DNA of 64,000 nt from Calliopum simillimum (lineage: Eukaryota > Arthropoda > Insecta > Diptera > Lauxaniidae): positions 6,224,001-6,288,000 of the forward strand of contig OX638370.1 of the NCBI GenBank assembly GCA_951812925.1, given 5' to 3'. A program made the position numbers and the translations under genes. Positions 37,197-49,618 of the stretch are shown piece by piece (position 1 is the first letter of the stretch; each line of letters opens with the position of its first letter). The notes under the pieces are model-generated. The model worked only from the letters and a program-made list of their open reading frames with translations. It was not told where the DNA came from and did no database searches.

Positions 37197-37773
37197 TTAA
37201 ATAAATACGACGTTATTAGTTATGCAAAGTAAAGCATTCAAGGTGCTATTGAGTGTTATTTGTATCCCCCAAATTTTGTTTCAAGAACTCCAGACGCACT
37301 TTGAATGGGAAAGCAGTTTTCTATCGAAAAACTGATCACAAATGGACTGAAACTTAAGAAATGTTATAAAGTTCAAATTATTCAGAGAAAAACTCTAGTG
37401 CTTTCCGTGGTATATTATTTTACGCATCTTTAGAAAAATTTACAAAAATAATGGTTATCATATGAACTCAAATTGTTATTCCTTTGTCATTGCTTTTTAT
37501 AGTAAAGATTTAAAGTTTAAAAAAGTTTATTGAAATTTTTTGCAGTGCAGCTTTATCAATATTAATTGCAAAAATAAAAAAACAGTAAACAAATGACAAG
37601 ATTGTGGAACAATATGATGTAGCAACTTATTGTGTTGCTTGCAATTATGTACTTAATATTGTTGATAAAAAAGCGTAAAAGCAAATTTATATCGTACAAT
37701 ACGAGCAATTGTTTAAAGACACAGCAATTAATAATAAATTAAGCAAGAAAAATTTAAATACAATACAATAAAA

Positions 37774-38165
37774 TCTATATATTAATACGCAAGACAAAAA
37801 CTTGTCCATCTTTTTTTACCATGTTAGAAATTAAGTACGACTTAAAATTATACACCATTAGTAAGGTATTTGTGTGTAGATTTGCACAAAGTTAAAATAA
37901 TGTTAATATTTTGACTTTAAATCAGGTAAGATTAAATATAAATTTTTCAATAACAACAAAATACACCGAGCTGAAAAAAGGATAAAGCACACAAAGAGAA
38001 AGACAAAAAGCATAGCACTGACTTCATGTTTTTTGTTTTGTTTATATTTCGCTTGAATTATACCAGGGATGACAAATGAGCTTTTCTATTACGTAGCAAA
38101 AAAAGTACTTAAAGTGTCCAAAAATTGCCAAAAATATCGAATTTTGACCATTGGGCGATTCTAGT
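37774..38165 (+). mobile_element. Helitron-like element, copy 4
   Basis: It starts with TCTATATATTAATACGCAAG after an A and ends with TTGGGCGATT and CTAGT at 38161-38165. The left hairpin arm is eroded and only the ATTTTGACCA side remains. It lies about 580 bp after copy 3 in the same orientation. Confidence 0.82.
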
Positions 38166-40124
38166 AGATATTAATTTTTAATAAATTTTTTTTAAGGGGA
38201 TTTCAAACTTATCTCCATAGAACGTCAATGAATATAGGTTTCAATTGATAGGTACACAAAGGTATAAAAACACATAGAAAATTGTTTAACGAAAATAACA
38301 ACAAAATATTGATTTAACCTTAGTTATAAAATAAATATGATATTGAAAAGTTAAAAATATAACAGAACTTGCGTCAATTTCAAACACTTGATTAATAAAG
38401 TTTATTAAATATTTATTATATTGTTAGTGATAAGAAATTCGTAGTGTTATTTATCAATAAGAAATTGAGATAATCACGTGTGCGCGTGTAGTCAACAAAC
38501 GCTGCATGACGATGATTTTTTAATAGAAAAATAGCTCCAAACTACATACTTAGTTTATAACAAGTTAATTGTAGAAGAAACAAAAGTTTTGAACAAAAGT
38601 AAGTGCAAAAAGAGTCATATTTATGAGCATTTTATGATTATTAAATGATTTTACACAAGAAATTATTTCCAAACAATTTGAGCAAATATAAATTAATAGT
38701 TTCATTATAAACCAAAAAACAAACATTAATACTCACTGAAATTTTCTGAAAGCTTTTTGCATCACAGTAAAAAAATAAACTCTTTCTTAGCTCAAATTTG
38801 AATTATAACTTCCAAGTCTTACTTACACAAGCAAACTAAATCCCAAAATTAACTTAAATATTTGATACATTTGAAAACAGATGTACCAATGTATGTATTC
38901 GCTTAAATGGTACATTTAAAGTGTTAAGTGGATCGCACAAATTAGCAGAAAATATAATAAAAACATAAATATTCTGTTATCAACGGTACGAGAAATTTGC
39001 AAGTCAGTAGAGGGGTGTATAAAAATATATAAAAGTATAAAGTGCCAAATTAACAATATTTTAGAACATATTACTATTTTCTTTTTTATCTTTTTTTAGA
39101 ACTTGTTTAGAAAAACTATATCGAACTCCGGCACTTATCTTACGAAGCCGCCAGTAATTGGGAAAAACTTTAATGCTAGACAAATATGAACAATCGTTAC
39201 AACAGAGCTTTTCATTTGTTCTGGTGTTTGAGCTAACGTGAAGTTGAACCCAAATTCGGTTTTGTTTTGATCCGAAAACCGTAAATTTTTTTTTTTTTTT
39301 TTTGGTTTAGAGAGTAATAAATAAAAGTCAGATATGAAAAAAATTTTGTTGTGATCATGGCAGTCGAGAATACACGCAAGTGACTGTACCTTTTTCTGAA
39401 TGTTTTGATATAAGCAGAAACCCTTTGATTAATATAAAAAATATAATAAAGTTGCAAAAGCAAATTTTAAAGCAAATTTGAAAACTTGTGAGATCAAACC
39501 AAGCCTACCTGCCTGCGTAACTTAATATTCGCCCTTAAACAAGAGAACTTTGAAATTTCAAGGTTACCCAGTTTTTGATACGTTTCAATTTTTAAAACTT
39601 ATGATAAGAGTATACAGCGACAAAACAAAATAAGGGTGATTATTTTAATAAAAACATAAAAAAACCAAAATGTCTTCAGAAAAAAAAGAAGAAAAGAATC
39701 AAAACATAAAAACAATGTCAAGTTCAAGACGAACAAGAAGCTTGAAAACTGCACAAAACCAGAAATAACCAGTAGAAGCAGCATCGCTATCCACAGGATT
39801 AAATTACTAAAGAGCCAATGCAAAGAAGAAAAAATGAATCAAACAGCAAAAGCAGCACCTGCTGTCATTCCATAGCAGTTGCATGCATCATGCTGAATAC
39901 AACTTTGCTTGGCTTAGTAGCTTAAAAGCATTTCAAGGTTACCTAGATTTACTTAAGTCAACAAAAAGGTAACTTGTACAGAAAAAAACGACCTCTACCT
40001 TAACTTCAACATAAACATGGTATTCCATAACCGTGACATTGGTTGGAAAAGAATTTTTGCTGCAAACGATTCATTAAGGGTATTTAGAATAAGTTGAAAA
40101 TGTTTTAAAAACAGTGAATGAGGG

Positions 40125-40235
40125 TTATCAACTTAAAAATGTATCGTTATGTGCAGAGAAATCTCGAGATTTAGAGCTAAAACTCGTTATAAATCACCTC
40201 ATAAATCTCCGGTGGAAACGTTGTATAAACATTTC
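40125..40235 (+). repeat. Dispersed repeat M, copy 2
   Basis: The stretch shares GAGATTTAGAGCTAAAA, TAAATCACCTCATAAATCTC and CCGGTGGAAACG with 60775-60915 and, less fully, 29505-29615. Confidence 0.65.
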
Positions 40236-40442
40236 AAAAATTTCAGACAAAAATGGTCAAAATTCGTATATGACTGAGCCGAATAATATTGAACTATACT
40301 GAAATATCTAAAAAATTTAAAGAAATTTGATTAATGAATTTCAAAAATGTCGCCGAATGTTAAGAATGTTGAAGAAATCAAAAATATAAGTTTTTTCAAA
40401 CTTTTTTCAGCCACAACAACAACAATAATTAAATATGAATAC

Positions 40443-40794
40443 TAGGCCGGGTCAATTTGTTCGGGAGGCAAAAAATTGGCAGAGTATAGAAACAAAAAAA
40501 TCTATGGAAAATTCTAAAAAACTTTGCCCAAGAAACCATGGGGCTAGAATCAATATCGAACAGCCGTAAAAATTCAAATTTTTTTATTCTTGTTTCATAT
40601 AAAATTATTAAAAGTATTTGAAATTTTTCCTTTTTCGTATTGTATTTTAAAGTAGTACATCTCAACTTCAACGCAAATTACGGCGGCTCGATATTAATTT
40701 TAGCCCCATGATTTCTTGGGCAAAGTTTTTTAGAATTTTTCGTAGATTTTTTTGTTACTATACTCTTTGCCACAAAAACATTTGACCCGGCCTA
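40443..40794. mobile_element. 352-bp foldback element with perfect 8-bp target duplication
   Basis: Terminal inverted repeats TAGGCCGGGTCAA are flanked by identical 8-bp duplications ATGAATAC (40435-40442 and 40795-40802). Inversion continues inward: the AAAAAACTTTGCCCAAGAAA region at left is matched in reverse by TTTCTTGGGCAAAG at right, and GGGGCTA by TAGCCCC. An 8-bp duplication is typical of hAT- and P-type transposases. There is no coding capacity. The perfect duplication suggests relatively recent insertion. Confidence 0.88.
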
Positions 40795-42810
40795 ATGAAT
40801 ACCCTTTATGATTGCATTATTTGCAACGCATTTTAAGATTTTTTTTTAAGGCTGATATTTTTTCAAGGTCTTTGTTGAAGAAATCCTTGAAATTTCTACT
40901 CTTGGAGAGTAAAAAAAAGGAAGCTACTTACTTGTCCATTAAAATTCAAAACACGTACGTTGAGGAGAATACAGAACAGCAAAGAAGCAGAACAAATTAA
41001 CACCTGGTGTTTCTTTATATTTTCTCACTTTTCACAATTTTTGAATGAAACAATAATTGAGCACCATTTTAAAATGACGTAAGCTGCTGTAGAGCTTCGC
41101 TTGAATTATAACTTTTCGCACAATTTTTATTCATATTCTTTTGATTTCTTTTTGTTTTGTTGTTGACAATCAATCCAGTTCCCACAGGAAGCTCCTATCC
41201 ATTGCTCCTATTTCTGCTGCTTCGCCTTTTGATCAACAAATTTTTTGCAACGCTGTCATTTTAAATTTTAGCGCGCAATTCTCTCAAGAATTTGCTGCGG
41301 TAAGCAGCTTTAATTTTCATGATTTCTTCAGAGTGCTTGGCGTCATTCATTCATTTATTTGTTCATTCAATGCCGCTGGCATCCTTTTACATAGTAAACA
41401 ATTTGATTTATATTTCTACTCACTCGCAAAAAAGGGAGTGATTTTATTTGTTTATTTTTTTTTTTATTTTGTACTGGAAAATTTGCATAGCAAAGCATAA
41501 AATTTGTGTTTATTTTGATTTTCTGAAAAAAATTTGTCAACAGAAGCATCAAATTCGATATTCTATGGTACTACGTTTAATACATAGTAAACATTTTGTA
41601 AAAACAACTTTGTTGTGGGCGGGATTCTTGTTACTGTTATTGTTTTGATCCATTTTATATTAAATTGCGAATGGACTTAATTTTATTAAAATTCAGTGGC
41701 CGTGAAAGAGTTATCTGAAATGATTTTTAGCAATAAAAAAATTTTTTCAACCTCTAAGCAAGTTGCTGCTTGTTTCGATATTTAACTTCCGATCATCGTG
41801 TACTTATTTCGTTCCACAATGGTTATTATCTTTAAGAATTTCATGAGCATTGATGCCTCAGATCTCTTCGGTATGATTTTGATCCATAGGGCAAGCAAGC
41901 CATTCCAAAATATTGATGTTTCTTGAAAGCAACCATTGACGAGTCACTCGGTGATGCTAAAAATCCAAAATTTTCCAATTGTTTGCTCAAAAATACGGCA
42001 ACAAATTTATTCGCAAGTGTCGTGTTTCCTTCAAAATGCACTCTGTGGATGAAAATGCGAATTTCAACACATAAAATCGCTCGAAAAAATATGCATTCTT
42101 GGAGATCGGGTTTTTTCTTGCTGTTCTGTTATTAGTGCGAATTTTACTAAATAATGCTTTATATATATAGCCCCACCCGCTGGGTTAGTCTCAATGCCAT
42201 TCCGAGTGTAAAATTTTTATGCCGCAATAAGAAAAGTTGTTTAATATATATTTATTTCACAAATTCAAAGTAAACAACAATGGCAAAGGGACTGAAAAAG
42301 TAAAAGGCAAAATACTTTTTTCTTTATGAAAATAAAAAAATAAAATCATATTATTGCTAGCGAGGGTTATAAAAATTGGCAAACCACATAACAAGAAAAA
42401 AACAAAAACAAAATGTTTACGATTAAAAAATTTGTAATAGAATTTGTATTCTAGTTTAACATCGCTAAATAAATTGAATTTGAAATTTATGTTCTGAGCA
42501 TTCCGAGGAGATAATTTATTGTTAACTGAGCCAAAAAAATAAAAATAAAAAATTAACAGAATTAAGAATAAGTGATTTTTTATAACAAAAAATAAATAAA
42601 AATAATTTATGTGCAGTATGAGTTGAATTGTTGAAGTACATAAATATTTGAAATTTATAAATCAATCAATTTTAAAAATTTTTCGCAGAGTTAAATAATT
42701 CTGCTGTAGTGTTCATCGTACCAAGTTTACTTTAAAAAATTGCGATATTCTGTTAAGTCTCAGGGAAAAATTCTCGAAAATGTTTCAATCATTTATGATA
42801 GCGCCCATTA

Positions 42811-43211
42811 TCTATATGTATATTAATACGCAAGACAAAAATTTGTCCTACCTTTTTTACTATGTTAGAAATGGAGCACAACTTTGAATTATGCACCATT
42901 AGCAAAGTATTTGTGTGTAAATGTGCACAAAGTTAAAATTATTTTTATATTTTGTCATTAAGCCAGGTTAAATTAAGTGCAAATTTTTCAATATTAACAA
43001 CGACAAAATACGTGGTCACACAGAGATGAAAAGAGGATACAGCACATAGAGAAAGACAAAAAGTTGACTGGCACTGACTTCGTGTGTTTTGATTTCTTTT
43101 CATTTCACATTTGATATTGTACCAGGAATGATAAATAAATTTTTCTATTTTGTACCAAAAAAAGTACTAAAACTGTCCAAAAAGTACCAAAATTATTCAT
43201 ACATTTGTGGT
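42811..43211 (+). mobile_element. Helitron-like element, copy 5 (3' truncated)
   Basis: It starts with TCTATATGTATATTAATACG and carries the internal family text (GGAGCACAACTTTGAATTATG, AAAAGTACCAAAATTATT). It breaks off inside the left hairpin arm (TTTGTGGT at about 43204-43211), so the hairpin and CTAGT are missing. Confidence 0.8.
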
Positions 43212-45329
43212 AAAACAGTTAAAAGACAACACGTGATGGAAGCATGTGCCTATCATTTCTTTAACCAAAACAAATATTTGCACAAGTTTCTCTGAAGAAT
43301 TGAAAACTGCATCCAATCTCTCGGCACAAATTGTCCGCATATAGTAGTTATCAAAAAAAAAATGTTTTTATTTAAGTTGTATATTTAACATATTACAAAT
43401 ATGTCATATGCAATCTAGATAGATGGATAGACAGATACAAGTACCACATGTGTTTTCAAGCGTATTTAGATCTGTCAACGAACTTTCCACCACCTCAGCA
43501 GCGCGTAGTTGTCATTCAAGTTATGCATTTCATTGTTGCCAATTGCTATTTGTCGTATTTTATTTTCTCTTGAACTATTTGTTGCCTAGCAAGCTTTATG
43601 TCTACTATCTCTATTAAAAGAGTAACAATGTATATACGCGGAATGTCAATATTTGCAATACAAATCATTGCATTGTCTCTGACAGACAGTTGCGACATGC
43701 GACGGCGCGTCTTAGCCATCTTCAACTGTTTCCAAGTGTTGCAATGTTATATGTGATATATATCATTGTAAGTCACAAAAGAGACACACTTTTTTTATTT
43801 ACAGCGTTTTATTGATTTAGTTAAAGACTTTTTATTAAACTTTGTTACCAGTGGTGGAACTACATATTCAAATCAAATAAAAAAAAAAAATCGATACATT
43901 TATGAATTTTACGTCACTGTTCTAAAGATTTATATAAAACAGGCATAAGAAACAAGTGCACTTCCGTAGGAAGAATAAATTAATCCTTAATTTGAAATAG
44001 CAAGTTCTCTATATTAATTTCAGGTTAATTTTTGTACGAGAAACACAAATCCGAAAGCCGCCAATTTCATAAGATGAAAGACCATCTATAGACGGTCCTG
44101 CCGAAGAGAAACAAATCAAAAGACAATGTTCAAACTGCAATTCTTTGATGCGAACTTTAATAACGAAAGCAAAATAATTGGGTTTTAATGAAGACCTTCT
44201 GCAGACGGTCTTTTGTAGCTTGTTCATAATTGCTATTTTATAGAAAAATCGAAAATAATGTATTGTTGAATAATTTTTTCTGATTCTTTTGTGTCGAATT
44301 TAATAATGATTATATTTCAAAAACTTCACAAAAAACTAGACTTAAATAAGTACATCCTTTCATTACTATAAACCGCAGTTATCTGTCTATGCAAGTGACG
44401 ATAACGCCGCCAACTAATCAAAAACAAAGTGCCGCCACTGATGTCATATTTAATAGAACCTTAAACAAAACAGCACGTTGCACATTCATGGCAATTCGAG
44501 TACATTGACTCGAAGTGTTTTTGACGTGAATAGATGCAGGCAGAAGTTGTTGATATAGGTAAGTGTTGTTATGCAAATGAAAATGCAACGCATGACGCAC
44601 AAAACATCATGTCGATGATACCTATTACTTGGACAAGGCAAAATTTAAAAATTAAAGAACGGCACAGAATTTCCAGTTGTGTTGCATTTGGTGTAGATAC
44701 AAAATGCAAAAAAAAAATTTAAAAAAAGGATACATTTTTCCACAAAGCTTAGAAGAGAACAACAAGGTCACATAGATTTTAATGTTAACTAAAAGATAAA
44801 TATAAACAAAAGCAGCTAGCTAACTATAAAAGCTTTTTAAAGAAAACCAAGCATAATCAATATTATGGAGAGCGGCGCTAGCAATGCAACGCAAACTACA
44901 ACAGAACCTACCACACTGCAATTTATGTTAATGCAACAACGCTTGCCATTGAAAGCTGCTTCTCTTGCATTCAAGTAATTTCAAGCAAAAAGCTTTTTAA
45001 GCTAAGTACAGAAAGTATAGTTATTTTTCTATTGCACCAAAGAGTTCAAGTGGGTTTAAAATCCTTCATATTACATTGGTTGGTAGGTGAAGTCATTGAA
45101 CGTCCTTCCCAGTGCTACAAGTTTTAGACAAGGTTGCCCCTGTGATTTATATATTTTATGTCGAGACTAGTTTTAGCACAAACAGATAAAAATTAATTGT
45201 ATCACACTAGAGGTTACCCTCTACAACAATTTTTATAATCAGGCAGCTTTTAAGTTTATATATTTGTACAGGTTTTTCACTTCACGTTAAGCCTTTTCCA
45301 CGTCATATTGTTATTTTTTCAAAACTAAT

Positions 45330-45725
45330 CAAACCTTTTCCAATCAAAATAAACTTTTTCAAAACCAAATTAAACTTTTTCAAAACCAGATTAAACTTTT
45401 TCCATATCAAATTAACCTTTTTACAGACCAAATTAAGATTTTCCAAATCAATTTAACCTTTTTCAAAATCAAATTAACCTTTTTCCATATCAAATTAACA
45501 TCTTTCCAAATCAAATTAACCTTTTTCCAATCAAATTAACATCTTTCCAAATCAAATTAACCTTTTTCCAATCAAATTAAACTTTTCCAAATCAAATTAA
45601 ACTTTTTCCAAATCAAATTAAACTTTTTTCAAATCAAATTTCCCTTTTTCCAAATCAATTAATGTTTTTCCAAATCGAATTAACATTTTCCAAATCAAAT
45701 CAAATTTCAACCTTTTTCCAAATCG
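45330..45725 (+). repeat. 21-bp minisatellite (TTTTTCCAAATCAAATTAA-type)
   Basis: About 18 imperfect units of roughly 21 bp are built from CCAAATCAAATTAA and CTTTTT. A reversed version (GATTTGGAAAAGG, TTTAATTTGATT) follows at 45850-45955, so the locus could fold back on itself. Asn/Pro-rich frames on the minus strand are simple-repeat artefacts. Confidence 0.88.
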
Positions 45726-47929
45726 CTTGGCCAACCCCTTCTTTATTTTTTTAAGGTGTTTTGTGGACACAATAGTACATACGAAGTTTTATAACGATAG
45801 CTGCTGTAGGCACAAAGATTTAAGTATATTTCTTGCAGTTTAATATTATTTGGAAAAAGATTAGTTTGATTTGGAAAAGGTTTATTTTTATTAGAAAAAA
45901 ATTTAATTTGATTTAAAAAAAGATCAATATGATATGGAAAATGTTTAAATCGGAGTGGAAAACCTGTATTCACTGTTGAACAGTTGAATTTTGAAGGCGA
46001 CAAAAACAAGTTCTTTTGCACTTGGAACTGTGAAAAATGATACGCTTACATGACGAATAGTTTTAGGATCAATCCCAGCTATCACTTAAAATTTATATAT
46101 ATATTTGGAATTGGTTCGCGTTTTTTTACAAAACAAAACCGCAAACAAATATTGGTAAATATACAACATTCTTCACAACTATGTAGCTTAACTAAAGCAC
46201 TTATTAATAAAAACAATGAAAGGTGGCAACTCTTAAAGTAGTAGTGTCGTTTTTATAAAGCATGGAGGGAATTATGGTCTGATGCAATTTGAAAAAAATT
46301 GCATTATAATATCAACGTGATGACAGATTTTACTCTACTTAATTTGCCCCCAAAGGTTTTTAAATTGAAACAATATAAAATTAAAATAATAGTAAATTGT
46401 CGTAAATATGCATTTTGACTAAAATCAATGCATGTACTTTAATTAAACTACAAACAAAGAAAGGATGGATTTTAAAACTAGTTGAGGCCCGTAGTATAAA
46501 AATCATGAAAATGTTATACATTCCACAAAGAAAAAACAATATTTCACGAAAAAAACAAAAAGTTTTTGCTGGTAAATATATAGCGTATGGAATGACCCAT
46601 ATATCTACTGTGTAGTATATGATTGTACGACTTTCAATTGATAAACCTAAATCTGCAAAAATATATGGGGGAAGCCTAATGACTGTGACTGTCATCGCAT
46701 TTGATTCAATAATTTGATGGCGCGTGCCTGTCATCGCAGTTAATTGGACGTTATGTGTAGCGCCCCTAGTATGGCATAAATATATTGTGCAATTTTCAAT
46801 TTTTCCATAAAGTAGCATTTTGCGGTGACTATAATTGCATGACAATTGTATATTTTGACATCTTTATTAAGGATTTGATAAAAATTAAAATTGTCTTTAT
46901 TATTGAAAAACTGTTGGAACTCAAATTTATTAAACTTAATGCAAATAAAATCATTTTAATGACTAAATGACTTTAAATGAGTTCAAATGAGATCTTATAA
47001 GTGCTACGGAAAAATGGAACACAATTTTAAGCTATCCAAATAATTTTTCAAATACTTAAGTACAAATTTTGAGTATAGTAAAGAGTATTCAAGTATGTAC
47101 TAGCTAATGTACTCACTAAGTACATTGCTACTTTGAATTTAAACCAATTAATATTCAGCTGCTTTTAGTTTTTAAAGTGTTCAAATATATCATGCAATTT
47201 AATTTGAAGTGTTTCAACATAATGCTCTAATTAATGATATTTGGCAAAAATACAGTAGAAACTGCGTCATATAAAATGATGCAAATTAATATTATAACAA
47301 ATGAAAACCTTTTTTTTTGTTAAACAAATCATCGTCCCATCAACACACTTATATCAAATGTTTGGAAAGCATTCAAGTTTTTAAATGAAAAAATTTCTAA
47401 ATAGATACGAGTACCTACAGACGACACGATTTTGTCATGCAAAACAATTGCAATTAATTTATTTAAATTTTATGCCATTTAGTAGGGAATAAATAGATTT
47501 AGCAAAAGAAATAGTCAAAAGAGAGGAATAAAAAAAAACGTACAAATTTTATTAATTTGCAGGCAAATTATTAATTTAAAATGTCACAACAAATCGGTTT
47601 GAATAAAACTTTTTGCCATGTGTATTTAACATTGTTTATTAATGAATGAAAGAAATAGAAAAATTTATATAATAAAGAATATTTCTTGTGCCGTGTGATA
47701 AATATGCGATTCAATGCCTATAATCGTTGCCAACGTGGCATCAAATTAAGTTTACATTACAAGTGAATCAAAAGAAAAAAATTTCTTTTTTAAATTGAAA
47801 AAACTGTACAATAACACAATAATATCAAAGATTACACAGTTCTACATTGTTTTTCCATTCCGGAATTTGATGGTTAGTTATGATGGTAGGAGACATTTTT
47901 TCTAAACTTTTACTGTTGTATTTCTACTC

Positions 47930-48095
47930 GCACGTTTTACACTAACCTGAAGTAATTGTTTGTATAAAATACAGTACACTGAAGTATTTGTTAGAATCAG
48001 GTTTTTTGTTTTATCCCTGATAAAACAATACAGTGTCAAAATGAAATCAGTGTGAAAAAGTAAAGATTTGAATATTGAATACCAAGTTCAGATTC
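47930..48095 (+). repeat. Dispersed repeat L, copy 2
   Basis: The plus-strand copy of the repeat at 9290-9510 shares TTTTACACTAACCTGAAGTA-like text, AAAATACAGTA, CTGAAGTATTTGTTAGAAT, CCCTGATAAAAC and CAAAATGAAATCAGTGT. Confidence 0.6.
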
Positions 48096-48650
48096 TTAAA
48101 TATGATGTCTCTCACCTCCATAATCAGCAATAAAATTGTGAAACCATCGCATGACTGTGTTATTAGTACGTTTTTATAAAAAAAAAACGTGGAAATTGGG
48201 ACAAAATATTAAATTTTAAAGAAATTCGAAGAAATCAAGTACGTTTTCATAAACATATTAATTCTTAAATTAAAGAAATCTTCTTGTTGAAAAAATAATA
48301 AATGTTATCTTATCTAATTAAAATAAAAATAGATTGAAATCCATGTATATAGAACAGAATCAAGAGCTATCGTTAAAAACGTGTAGATAGCCAAGCAAAA
48401 ATACGAAGAAGTTTATCAAAATGATATTATAAAACATCAACTGTGTCGGTAGGCCCATTTTGTTTTTCTAAGAAAAATGTATTAAATTTTTTCAACTGCA
48501 TATATCATGAATCTTAATTAATTTGTTATAGCCTATTTAGATAAAAAATGTTCTTGAACTCTATATGATATAAAACTTTAATGTTTTCGTTATAATTTTA
48601 AGAAATTGAGATAGTTTTAAAATAAGAATATGTTAATAAATTTAACTCAC

Positions 48651-49618
48651 CTTTCTCTTAGTGGCATCATTATGCCTGCACCCATATTGGAAACCTTCAT
48701 TGGTATCTTCACACTATCCGAATCGCTGCCGCTTTCAGCGCCGGAACCACCGCTGCCGCCAGCAGCAATACGTTGCTTACTATTACCATATTGCTTATTT
48801 CTGCTATTATTATTACTAATATTGCCACTGCCTGTGGTGCCACCAACTGCGCGTGTATAGGCACGATTATTGCCCTGTTGCTGTTGTTGGCGACCACTCG
48901 ATGTTGGACGTTTACGTTCCGCTGCTGAATTGCCAACAATACCGCTAACTCCACCACCATCACTGACTGCCGCGATCGTTGTAGATTTAAACGTCGTCGA
49001 ATTTGATGCTGTTGCTGCTCTATCGCCTTTATTAGCGTTGCCTTGCTGTGCATTTATCAAGTGTTCACCCATATTTTCAATTTCACTAAAATGCCCATCA
49101 CCCTCGGCGCTGCCACCACTATCGGTGCCATTATCACCAACAAGTTCCATATGCGCATCATTGCCATAATTTCCGAAGCTCGCGCAAAGTAGCATAGCTG
49201 CTGAAGGTTGCTGTGAGCCTGAGCCGCCGCTACCACTACTATTGAAGCCATTGCCACCATTTTGTTGTTGATAATGATGATTTTGATGTTGTTGCTTTCG
49301 TTGATGTTGTGGATGATGCTGTTGTTGTTGTTGGTGGTTTTGTTGTGGATGATAACCTCCTTTTTGCTGTTGCTGTTGGTGATAATATTGTTGATTTGCG
49401 CCGCTACCGCCGCCAACACCTGTTGCTGTTGCTGATCCTGTCGATCCTGCTTGTAATCCCGCTGCCGTTGCGTTATATAGTGCACCTGTTGTCCCACAGA
49501 TGCCAATTGTTGTCCCAAATTTAGTATCCCGATGTGTGCCATCTAATGAAATATTCGATAGAAACGAGATCGCAGCCAATCTGCGCCTGTGTCTCGTTTT
49601 ATTAAGCGAACTTGCCAT
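48651..49618 (-). CDS. CABLES: CABLES exon 1 (N-terminus, low complexity)
   Basis: 968 nt from ATG at 49618 to donor GTGAGT, ending in phase 2. The first 36 residues contain the conserved [17 protein letters not shown] motif followed by THRDTKFG. The rest is disordered and of low complexity: Gly/Ser/Thr-rich sequence (residues about 55-75), a Gln/His block with several QQQQQ runs (76-119), Gly/Ser (123-136), acidic patches, a second QQQQQ (244-248), an Asn/Ser stretch, and [14 protein letters not shown] near the end. The Gln tract is encoded mainly by mixed CAA/CAG codons. The ATG sits in GCCTAATGG. An acceptor-like CATATTCAG lies about 50 bp upstream (near 49669), so the ATG exon may be preceded by a non-coding exon. 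Confidence 0.92.

Larger units (their letters stand above)
14520..48650 (-). other. CABLES intron 1 (34.1 kb)
   Basis: The donor is GTGAGT on the minus strand at 48650 and the acceptor ends at 14520. It is packed with short mobile-element relics, listed separately. Stretches where I see nothing beyond AT-rich DNA are roughly 14520-14900, 15190-16880, 18490-20090, 21222-22620, 23403-24160, 25524-26180, 26937-28590, 29615-31990, 32620-34375, 34610-36800, 38166-40120, 40803-42810, 43212-45330, 45965-47930 and 48096-48650. An additional internal exon or alternative first exon cannot be excluded. Confidence 0.85.

Noticed and set aside
45743..46021. 92-codon minus-strand frame with Asn/Pro/Phe repeats
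   Set aside because: It reads through the reversed 21-bp minisatellite units; no start context or family motif.
48630..49542. Other open frames overlapping CABLES exon 1 on both strands (up to 161 codons)
   Set aside because: They are by-products of triplet-rich coding sequence. Only the frame with the conserved CABLES start motif splices in phase to exon 2.
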